Shown piece after piece: positions 53,831 through 64,000 of a stretch of DNA of 64,000 bases. Positions within the stretch are counted from its first letter, which is position 1, and each line of letters begins with the position of its first letter. This DNA comes from Parasponia andersonii (taxonomy: Eukaryota; Streptophyta; Magnoliopsida; Rosales; Cannabaceae): contig JXTB01000092.1 of NCBI GenBank assembly GCA_002914805.1, positions 518,505-582,504 on the forward strand. The letters run 5' to 3'. The position numbers and the translations under genes were made by a program. The notes under the pieces are model-generated. The model had not been told where the DNA came from, searched no databases, and was given only the letters and a program-made list of their open reading frames with translations.

Positions 53831-55746
53831 TCAATCAATTTGATCTTCCTCCTTGCGTATCTGGGTGGGCACAATATCCTGAAGAAGTCCATGGTCTCTC
53901 ATGACCAAACTACTAGAAGCGGATGAAGATGTGACCGCCACGTTGTTATAGTTACCATAATTATGTGATCTCTCTTGAACAAAACTCGGTAGAAGACCAC
54001 CATTAGTACTAGTATTACTAACACTCAATGAAGGAGTTGAGCTATTATACATGTAGGGACTATGATGCTGATGCTGATGCTGATAATGCTGCTGCTGCTG
54101 CTGCTGATGATGATATTGCTGCTGCTGCTGATGATGATGAAACTGATTATGATGTTGTTGAGCGGATGACAACAGCGGCATGGCCCCGCCGAAGTGCGAA
54201 ACGAAGGCTCCGGATTCAACCGCGGCGGACGGAGAAATTCCAATGGCGCCACGAGGCGTGACGGGGCAGGGATGAGTGTGCTGTCCTTCGTAGGTTGTGA
54301 CAACTATGTTCGGATCGTCGGAGGACCGCTCGACGCGCTTCTTGACACCACACGCTGCACTAGTGCACCGGTAGTAGCTCCTGTGTTGTGATGTAATTGC
54401 GTGTCAAATAAGAAAGAAAGAATGAATTAATCCCGGAATTTAGACTTTCAATAACAGTTACATAATTAGAGCTTACAATTAAATGGAGAAATGGGCTGAT
54501 ATTAAATTTGTGCGTCTATCTATACATAGGGCCGGGGACCATAAATATAATAAAAAGGATAAAGAAGATTAAAAAAGCTAGCTAGGGAGATTTGATTGAT
54601 ATTTTTATGTATGTATGTAGCTATATACCTAGGATAAGGGCTATTTTTCACAGCTTTTTGCCCGTATTTGCGCCATCTGTAGCCATCATCTAAGTGATCC
54701 ACCTCGCTCTTTGTCATGAACGCAAATCTCGGTTCTCTTTGCCTTTTTTGATTCTTCTTTTTGGGCTTCAGCCTGAGATTATTACATACATACATACATA
54801 CATAGTACATAAATATATATATATAGCCAATCCCACATAATCAAAAAAACAAGATCTTGATATACGGTTAAAAATCAGACTTACATATAATACAACTGGC
54901 GCAACTATTACTACTGTGACAGACAGACGTGACATAGAAACAACACCTAAATCAATAATATTCATAACCTTAATTAAGAGAGTAGCATATAATAACTTAC
55001 TGCTTATTATTATTATTATTATTATCATCATTATGATTCTGGGCTTTTCGATCAGGATCCTGCTCTGCTTCTTCTTCTTCCTCTTGGTGTTCATGATCCG
55101 GATTAGCATTAACCTGTAGTAACTTTTGTTGTCGTTCGTCATTGGAGGACGAAGAGAGGGAGGAAGAGTTCGGCGTGGTGGGAGCAGTGGTACCGTTGAG
55201 AACCTCAGAGGTGGTACTGATCTCCGGTAGTACCGTACTGGAAGCTGGCGAAGGAAGAGGCGGAGACGAAGACGGCGTCGTTTGGCGAGGAGGTAGGACC
55301 GGTACCACTGTCCTCATCATATCATCCTTATTATTGATCGACGGTGGTGGGGGTGGTGGTGGTGGTGGTGGTGGTGACGGTGGTAGTGGAGGCAAATCGA
55401 ATAAAGAAGACCCGAAATCTTGGCTGATGCCCAGCAAGTCCATGAACCCCAAAGCTGATGATGATGGGGCCTTTTCGGCTTCTTCATGATGATTTTGAGT
55501 ATTACTAGTACTAGTAGTAATATATGGTGGTGGTGGTGGTGGTGGCATAACAATAGTACTATTGTTGCTTGTATAGTAGTAATAATTATTATAATTAGTA
55601 TTGTGTGTATCGAATAAGGAAGAAAAATTTGTGGGGTTGAAGTCGTCTGATGAGAAAATGGAAGCACTAGTACTAGTAGCCGAATTTGCCATAATCGAAT
55701 TCTCTCTCTCTTTTGCTTGATCTTTCTTGTCCATAGAGACCATCAT
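53831..55746 (-). CDS. WRKY48: WRKY transcription factor, group IIc (WRKY48-like)
   Basis: Nuclear DNA-binding factor recognising W-boxes (TTGACC/T). Three exons: 55746-55001, 54772-54629, 54380-53831, giving 479 aa from the first Met; a start at the internal MDKKDQ (55734) is equally possible. The single WRKY domain has WRKYGQK at 282-288 and a C2H2 zinc site C302-x4-C307-x23-H331-x-H333, which defines group IIc. The second intron falls at the R-specific site SPYPR|SYYRC, the usual position for WRKY domains. Similarity to Arabidopsis WRKY48 includes [15 protein letters not shown], and the C-terminal [15 protein letters not shown]. The flanks are low complexity: poly-Pro (two runs), poly-Asn, and a Gln/His run (about 53-60 residues) after the domain, encoded by CTG/ATG-type trinucleotide repeats. 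WRKY48 is a stress-induced activator in Arabidopsis; that role is transferred by inference. Confidence 0.93.
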
Positions 55747-56400
55747 ACAAAACAGCTAGCACATATTCTCCTCCTCCTCTTCTCTCTCTCTCTCTCTCTA
55801 TATTATTCTCTCCTCTTCTTCTTCTTCTTCTTCTTCTTCTTTCTCTCTCTCCCCCAAAAATGGTTCCTTTTTTTGAACTTGTTCCCCAAGTTTTATTCGA
55901 AAAAAAAAAAATAAAAAAAATAAAAAGAGAAAAAGAGAGAGAGAGAGAGAGTAGTGTGAGACTGTATGGTTTTGTTGTTGTTTTTTTTTTTCTTAAAAAA
56001 AAAATAGTTTGTTTTTGAATAAATAAATGTATAAAGAAATAATATATGAGAGGGGTGGTGAAGGGAGTGTGAAATGTTGTGAATGGACTTGGGGTTGGGT
56101 TGGGTTGGGTTGGGATTTTGGAGAACAGCTTGGCTTAGAGGCATTTCCCACCTCGGCTACGGAGAGACCGGCACCTGCCAGTTAAACCCCCTGTACGGAA
56201 CATGTCAATGGGCCGGTGCATGCATTAAATGCACGACGACCGCCTCCTTTGGTCCCACCTTCTCAGACGCGGATTTTTGACTGGTTAACCCGGTTGTGTG
56301 TGGACGGCTTCTCCCTCCACCTCTCTCTCTCTCTCTCTCTGCCACGTACACGTGGGCCGNAATTTAATTTTATAATTATTTTTTAAATTTAATTTAAGCA
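55747..56400 (-). promoter_or_regulatory. WRKY gene leader and promoter region with W-box
   Basis: Upstream of the WRKY ATG are (CT/CTT)n tracts (55783-55850), a (GGTTG)n run (about 56093-56114) and a GC-richer segment (56135-56280). A W-box core TTGACT is at 56277-56282, suggesting possible auto- or cross-regulation by WRKY proteins. An ambiguous N is at 56360. Confidence 0.45.
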
Positions 56401-57074
56401 TATTCTTATACGCAACCAAACACAGTTATCTAATATCCCAAGAATCATAAACAAGATTACTACGTGTAACTAAATACAGTTATTCTGAATATCAGATATT
56501 TATATCACCGTTTTCAATATTCTCTTTTAATATGAAAATTTAGATTATCTTCTACCAAACAACCCAATAAAGCAATAATTATAATCTTGTTTTGGTAGAT
56601 TTGCTATATATGCTAAATTACCATATATTTTTTTGTTCATACTTGAGCTTATCATTTTCCAAATTAGCAAACCACGTTATATTATAAATATATATATTAA
56701 TGCTAAGCTAATACTAATTAATATATGAACTATATGCGCCCTAAATATAGTAACTACTAAAATATATACCTTACAAGTTTGTACAATTATAATAACCACA
56801 ATATTAAAGGCAAGAGCAAGGCCAACCCGTTCCTATGAAATGAGATAAGCCTGTACTAATTTAATTATTTAAATAAGCTCATTAACAAAAAATTATTAAA
56901 TAAGCAAATTTGCTTTTTGTTAGAATCTTTAAGTAAATTACTAGAAAATAACCAAAAGTGCACAATATGTATATGTTGTGTAAGCTTGTTTGCATATCTG
57001 AGTTTTTGCTATACATATGCCATTATTTAAAAAGTAATGATTAAATTACACTATTTTCCTTGACTATTAATCAA

Positions 57075-57121
<47 letters not shown>

Positions 57122-60100
57122 CCCCTCTTCTCAATATAGTGGATGCCACAGAAAATCCTTTCGTCTAATTAATGCCTATATTAAGGTTAAAAGAGATTTT
57201 AGTAAAAACAGTTTATAAAGTATTAATTTGTTTTATCATATAATTTTAGCCAGTTTGCACCTAAAAAATTACATTGATTTAATCGATCCTATACACCTAA
57301 CTCGAAGCAATGGTCAGGATAAACGGTGAGAAAAAGGAAAAGCCTTCGAGAACATTGGTATTTTCTTGGGTCAATGACTTGTGAAATGATAAAACTTCCG
57401 GGAAAGAACCGTATATGATAAGGATCATTCAAGGAGATGCATTTATCATTAAATATATAAATATGTGTGTGTTGGTTTTAATATATAATGTTTATGTATA
57501 TTTTTTGAAAAATAAAATTTAATTAACGATGATCACTTACTACAAATTAAAATATAATAATACATTACTAAAATTGAATTATAGATCCTCCCAAACACAC
57601 GCTAACTTTAAAATTTTGGACCATCTGAATTTACTTTGGTCTACTATAAACAAGAATATATTTAAATTCACTGCTTACAACTAAATCATGCGCAGTAGAG
57701 AGAATTGTGATTATTATTAGGAAACTACTATGTAGTTTTATATTGGCCCTATTTAGTTATTATTCATATCTAGCATATGCATATAAAAACTTAAAAATTA
57801 AGAAGCATAACGTACGTAACTGTTTGCTTAAACTTTCTAGCTAAGACATTCTCTCTAAAATGAAAGGTCCACCTCAAGCCAACGTCTCTTTTTCTATTCG
57901 GCTCTGGAATTAACCCCCCAAAAAAAAACCATAAAATAATTCAAACAGTCAATAGTTTTATTATATACATATTAGTATAATATTGTAAAGGGTTAAAGTA
58001 CAAACGTCACGTAGACAAATTAATTTAACTTTATCTTATGTACATGTATAGTCGTAGAAGAAATCAATCAACATGAAAAGAAGATAATGAAAGAAATAAC
58101 CTTTGATCATCCCCCAAAAGATAAAAAATAAAGGTCAAGAAAAGTATTCGAATAATATGTATAAATACATATAATTAGAGCCCAAAAAAAAAAAAAAAAA
58201 AAAGAGTCTGAAAAGAGAAGAACATAATTACCGCGTGATGAGTATTCATAAATGAAAGTTGTGATCGATCGAAGAAGGTTCGGCACGTGTGGTCCATGCT
58301 GACACATGTTGTTCGTCATCAGTTCGCCATCGCTGGCTGACTTCTTCCCCGACAAACCCAACACCGTTGATTGACGAGTACTATCCCACCACGCTCCTTT
58401 TCACCATAATTAATCACCTTTTCTCTCTCTTTTTTCTCTTTCTTTTCTTTTTTTTTTTGGGAAAAAAAAATCTTAATTATTAGCATTAATTCTAAATCTT
58501 ATTCTCTTTAATTTAGACCATAGCTCAGCCTGTTTTCAAATTTTTTAACCCTTTAAACTACATTTATACATCCGATGCTGTTAAATATGACGAGCTATTT
58601 TCTTTAAGCTATATATAATGAATTTGATATAGTATGTATATGTCCATAGATGAAAGTTATAGCTATTTAACTGTTTGTCGCATAAAAAGGCCGGTTCACG
58701 GTTCACGGTTCACTTTCACTCACACATATATAAGTACCAAAATCCAACTAAGATTAATTCTATTTTATGAACATGATATATACATATATATGGTTATCTT
58801 GCAAGCACTTTAATCCGTGATGTGGGTAGTAGCTTTCAGATCTCATATATATATATATATATATATGTAGATATATATTTTTCCACACGTTATCATTGCA
58901 TACAAAAAGCTATAATTGTTATTTTGAAGTACAACTATCCTACTACGGAAATCAAATTTTTGAAAAATAAAATTGCGAGAAATTAAAACTTCTTTATCAA
59001 TTGGATCTAGAGAAAAGATTTTCTGGACGTATATAGTAGCTATTAATTGTTAGCTTTTATTTTTCCTTGTGGAAATTACGGTGTCCTTTTCGCGCAAAAA
59101 TACGCATACATGGCCTGGCCACGATACGCGGCCTTGGTCCCCCATGTGGCCAAGAATTTGATGTGGGACAATCAAGGCCATTTCTTGGATTACACGTGTA
59201 AGCATCATATTCGCCCTCTCTTAATGCACTAGATGCTTTTGGATCCACACGTTTAGGGATCCAACGGCTGGTGTTCTTCTGATTAATGGCCTTCAAAGCA
59301 CATGCACTTTACGCGGTTTTGGTATATTCTACGGGGGATTGCTTCTAATACACGCCCTCTAGATCTTTGCCTTTCTCTTCATTTTTCCATATTTTCTTTT
59401 TATAAATGTTTTCTTATTCTATTTCTTTCCACTTCTTTTCTTTTCCTTTCCTTTCTTTTCCATCAATCATTATTATCTTTTTCAAAAATATTAAATTAGA
59501 TGGTTGACAATTTTGTTGAGATTTTGAGATTTTTTTTTTTTTTTTTATAAATAGAAATTAGAAGGAAAAAAAAAAAACTAACATCTCCAATGGCCCATTT
59601 GGATGAATCAAGAAGGCCCATTAATCTACCCTTGGAGAAAAAAAAGTGGATAATCCCGAATATATATTGTCTTCTGGCTTGCTTCAAAAGGTTCATGATA
59701 AGAAAGGGTTATAAAGTTGATGAATTATGGAATAAAAGAGAAGAAGATAATTAGCATTGAACAAAGAGTTTATCAGATCGATAGCCAACATACTCTTCTT
59801 TTATTGGGCAAGATGCCATTAATATTGACCAACTAATATTAATTCACAACCTTTTTGTCACTCCCAAAGTACCACACACCGTCGTGAAAATTTGGGCTAA
59901 ATTAATTAATTTCTAATTTGTTGATCTTTCTTTTTCCTTTGAATTACTTTTTTTTTTAATATTCAAAATTTGGATGGAGTTGGTAATGTCATGATATAAA
60001 TCATTTTAAAATACATAAAAAAATGTACCACTTGGCAAAATATATATATTAACATTCTATGTGATAGTTGACTGAATAATCTGAAATCTTGCTTAGTGAA

Positions 60101-62195
60101 TACGTTTTGGATCTACGAGAGACAGACAAAAAAAGTGGACACAGTAAATAAGGGTCTTGTAATTTAGGGTTTTATTCCTTTCACATGATAGTACATTGCA
60201 AATAAATGCCACTTCTTTTTTTTTTTTTAATGGTAAATAAATGCCATTTTCACACGCCAACATAGATTGTAATTTTCAACTCAAAAAATAGTACTTAGTT
60301 AAGCCAATTTATATTCCAAATAGTTGCCAATTAGATAAATAACTATTACGCGTGGTTTTTGATATTTGTCTTGGCCTCTCTAGTACACATCGAACACCGA
60401 CTCCACGTATTAAAAATTTTAGTTGTGCATGTCATGTGTGGGGTTCTGATAAAAATCTGAAAAACGCAGAGGTCAAACGTCAAAGCTTTGAATAAAATGT
60501 ATATGTAATAATATATATGTTTGTTCAACGGCTCGAAACAGGGCGTAGAATTGAAGCAGTTTACGTAAAAGTGAAGCGTTTTAATCACTGCTATGTCTCT
60601 ATATAGTTCACCCCACAATATTCGTGATGACCATCACATGATCATATGAATTATTTAATCTGACACCAAATACTTGTACTACTAAATCTATACTATGCTA
60701 TATACATGACATTATTAATCATTGTACATGTGCATCATGTATACATATTTGTACTTATTATGTACATATAAAACATATCTAGAAAAAATTTAAAACAGTA
60801 GTTACTATCATATTTTACGACGTGGCTGGCACTAACATCTGATAATGTAGTGCCGTAATTGTGTAATAATATATAAGCTTTACACCATATATTAAATTTA
60901 TCTTTGGTCTCACGGTTAGCAACGCCTTTAAATTTCACTTATTCATTTCGCGTATACAGTATACCAGGTCAAATTATGTAATTGTATATAGACTAAAGCG
61001 TTTGTCGTTTACAGGGTATGACAGTATATATTAATATACATTAACTGTATATGTTTTCTATAACTCCAACAGATTAAAGTGAAAGCCAATGACATTATAC
61101 TAATCATAAACTATATATATATATATATATATATTGTGTTAGTTTTGATCAGAAGCAAATTGTCGCTTCTTAATGGCATAACCGCATATAGTTGGCCTTT
61201 TGATCAATTTCGGTGTGATTCATTATCTAACAAGTATTTCTTTTTCTGTCGCATGAAACAAAAAGATTATGATTCTCTGTCTGCAAATTATTATTCTTAA
61301 ATCAAGAAAGAATCATTAGCGGCTACTTTGTTTGCGAAAGTTGCTTTCTCTAGGCAGCCTCAAATTGTATATAATAAGCCAAGGTACCCATGTACTAAAT
61401 AACTAAATTTTGTCTTAGTGTGTTCCCCACCCCCCCCTCAAGAAAACTGCCAAAATATATTCTATCATCATCACCGATCACCTTAGTTTATTTCAGTTAT
61501 GTTTTAGTATAATGAAGGAATTATATACGAAGATTTGGCTTCAAATATATTTCTTTTTATCTACAATATGAGGCAATGTGCATGATTCGTTTTATAAGTT
61601 AGACATTGTTTGACGAAGATATTCTGAGGACACATAATATATAAATTAGATAAACAACAAAAAATCTACTATATGCTTTAACATTATAAAAGAAACATAT
61701 TCAGGTAAACTATTATTCAAGTAGTGCAGTTCACTTGTTTTAATTTTCTCTTCTCTTTGTAATTAGATTAATTGACAAGAAGAAACATTGAACGTAATTC
61801 CAAAATGGAATTGTTAGTTCATTTACCGAACGCCAAGATTCCATATTCTATATTATATATATGTATCATCAAGATGTGATTTATATTCTTGCGAGACCAG
61901 TTTTAATATACATATAGGAAGAATAAGCATTTCTACGTACGTCCACATTATTGTTATATGTATATATAATTAATTTTAAAACCAACCTATTCCGTCAACA
62001 TTCATGACTATCACTACTCTTTGAACTTCGTTCACATTTTGACATAATAAAAATATGATATTAAATTATTGTATGCCTTTGATTAACACTTTTCTAGGTC
62101 GACCAAAACTCTGAATTGTTTATCCAAAACCCTATATTATATACGTTATGGGCACTATGAATATATTTGTATGCTATAACACATAGATGTGTATA

Positions 62196-62243
<48 letters not shown>

Positions 62244-64000
62244 GGATGTCAGAAAGTCCATGATTCTTGTTCTAGATTATTATGTGTTTACATCATCCAC
62301 TAACGGCGGTTGTGAAGTGAACTTGCAGCTTTTTATTATATCATGAATTTATGTATATGGGATGAGAGAAGATTCTAGGAGGCAACAACTTATTATTCCT
62401 TCACTCGTTTTGTTTATTGCTTAAGAAAGATCCCTCAAAGATTTTCCTTTCATTTATGGGATTTAACTATCTACCTTAGGTGTGGACTTACTATATGATC
62501 GGCTTTTAGTCCTTGAACTTATCCTAACCACAAAGGCGCTCATAATATCTTATACCTTTCTCCCTCATTTCCTTTCTTTCCTTCTAGACCGAAGTCTTTA
62601 GGTCTTAATCAACAGTCAAACTCTTGGGCTTTGACTTCAACGAAGAGAATGAAAAGTGAGTTGATCTAGACATCACAGGGATGTTGAGCCTTTTGAACCC
62701 CTTTGTATATTAATCTCTTAGTTTATAAAACACCTAAAACTTCAAGATGTCTCTGTAACATATAATATATAGATATATATATATATATATATGTGTAGAG
62801 AGAGAGAAGAAAAATTAACTTGTTTTATTTTGTTGAGTATTATGTGGTTAAAAGGCTTTGGAAGCATATACAAGAAACTGAGGCAAGCTCTTCTTTCAAT
62901 CAGGCAAATCACACATTGTCTCCTTTTGTCATAAACTTATAAATAACAATATATCATCACTAACAATTCTGTTAATCTATTATGTTTTCCTTATTATTGG
63001 TTTTACTTTGTCATTCCAAACAGCCATATATATGTAACCCCTAAAAAAAGAAACTATCTACACAAGAAACCAAAAAAGGTGTCCAAAAGAGAGAAATTTA
63101 CAGAGAGAGAGAGAGAGAGAGAAAACATGTGTGCGTTGAGTTATAATATGAATGGGTCCAGAAACCAAACACAAGCCGCTGACTTTTTTTAATTTTCTGG
63201 AAGATTGACGAGTGAGAACACCACCCCGATGATTGCGGCAATTTGAGGTTACTCCTAGAAATAAATAAATAAATAAACATTACTTTCAGTAAAATAATTA
63301 AATAAAGATTACATTTCTCTTCTCTTTTTTTTTTTTTAAATTAGATAAAAAAAAACTAGTTATATATTGTAAGACTCCATTCTAGTATTTATTTTAAATA
63401 TTTAGGGACTGACTGTGTTTATAATATTTGGCTGCACATGACGAGTCAAGTCAACAAACTTCTTTATAATTAGCATAATTAAACAATATTTGCAGAACGC
63501 AAAGCTAAAAACGCGTATAACACATATGGACAAAAAGGGTTTCGATTGGAAGAGGCAATGTGAGACAGAGAGGACAAATCAGCCTGGGATTGCGTGCACG
63601 CCTCTATAAAACTTAAAGTGACTTTAGGGTTTTGCTTTTAGGGGGCTATGATTGCCTTGCATGGGATGTAATTAAGATAGGTGTGTGGCTCTGGCTGTAC
63701 CTCTAGTAATACAAATAAGGAACAACACATCTCCCTCCTAGAATCATATAATTGCTTTTTCAGGTGGAGCAAGCGACTAACAATGATTCCTCCATTTTAT
63801 TATTTATGCTTATTGAAACTCTTGTAGCGAGTATTTCTTGGTCGTTAATTTTATTATTTATGTTCATAGAGGGCTTCTCATAGTGAATATTTCTGAATCG
63901 TCAAATTTTATTGTGTAGAATACACGGCCACAAACGCCCTTATCTAAGCTAGTTATTTGCCAAGTGATAGTAAGAAATGTGTTCTTGTGTTTTTTTTTTT
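56401..64000. other. AT-rich intergenic region, no gene supported
   Basis: No frame has recognisable protein features or joins across plausible splice sites. Long (TA)n tracts occur at about 57080-57119, 58848-58867, 61112-61133 and 62197-62236, and T-rich tracts at several sites. (GA)n is at 63102-63121. No tRNA, rRNA or recognised microRNA stem was seen. Confidence 0.5.

Noticed and set aside
54028-54261. Antisense Ala/Asp-rich frame over the WRKY exon 3
   Set aside because: Mirror of the Gln/His trinucleotide repeat on the coding strand.
56093-56114. (GGTTG)n run as a telomere-like repeat
   Set aside because: The unit GGTTG differs from the plant telomere unit TTTAGGG and the run is only about four copies.
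58107-58364. 85-aa minus-strand frame (MLGLSGKKSASDGE...)
   Set aside because: The first ~45 residues look less random, but no domain, splice partner or family was recognised and the rest is a poly-Phe run.
59047-59296. Overlapping frames on both strands (61 and 79 aa)
   Set aside because: Slightly GC-richer patch, but neither product has recognisable features and the two frames overlap antisense.
61340-61400. Short stretch resembling copia pol (attgtatataataagccaagg)
   Set aside because: Only about 20 bases resemble the element at 11756-11775; too short to call a fragment.

Overview
This window is plant nuclear DNA, most likely from a eudicot and probably a rosid. The genes are spliced with short AT-rich introns. 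The products are plant-specific: C/VIF invertase inhibitors, FCA, a class III peroxidase and a WRKY factor. The intergenic DNA is full of (TA)n and (GA)n tracts, MITEs and LTR-element fossils. Two single N bases (34735 and 56360) show it is an assembled consensus.

Layout. 0.2-4.0 kb: two tandem invertase-inhibitor genes on the plus strand, with a putative LTR fragment between them. 5.1-7.3 kb: an unknown proline-rich membrane protein on the minus strand. 8.4-14.1 kb: a hAT-type DNA element with an 8-bp target duplication, split by an old, broken Ty1/copia retrotransposon. 17.9-24.7 kb: a decayed galactokinase duplicate that has lost exons 6-7 and carries a nested solo LTR and MITEs. 25.9-30.0 kb: the intact 13-exon galactokinase gene. 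30-36.9 kb: a gene desert with a minisatellite and a tail-to-tail MITE pair. 37.0-39.1 kb: GPN1 (QQT2), minus strand. 39.7-48.2 kb: FCA, plus strand, divergent from GPN1. 48.7-50.1 kb: a PRX40-like class III peroxidase, minus strand. 53.8-55.7 kb: a WRKY48-like group IIc factor, minus strand. 55.8-64 kb: AT-rich DNA in which I found no gene.

The genes are mostly functionally unrelated neighbours. Galactokinase salvages free galactose from cell-wall turnover. The two inhibitors act on acid invertases in the cell wall or vacuole. GPN1 assists RNA polymerase II assembly and import. FCA controls alternative polyadenylation and flowering time. GPN1 and FCA share one short intergenic promoter.

The strongest observation is that FCA appears to lack an AUG start. 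The conserved N-terminus (xDRHRG) begins at an in-frame CTG in strong context, matching the non-AUG start known from Arabidopsis FCA. The 2.8-kb intron 3, the site of autoregulatory polyadenylation in Arabidopsis, is also retained. All splice sites were inferred by eye from reading frame, splice signals and family knowledge; no searches were run.
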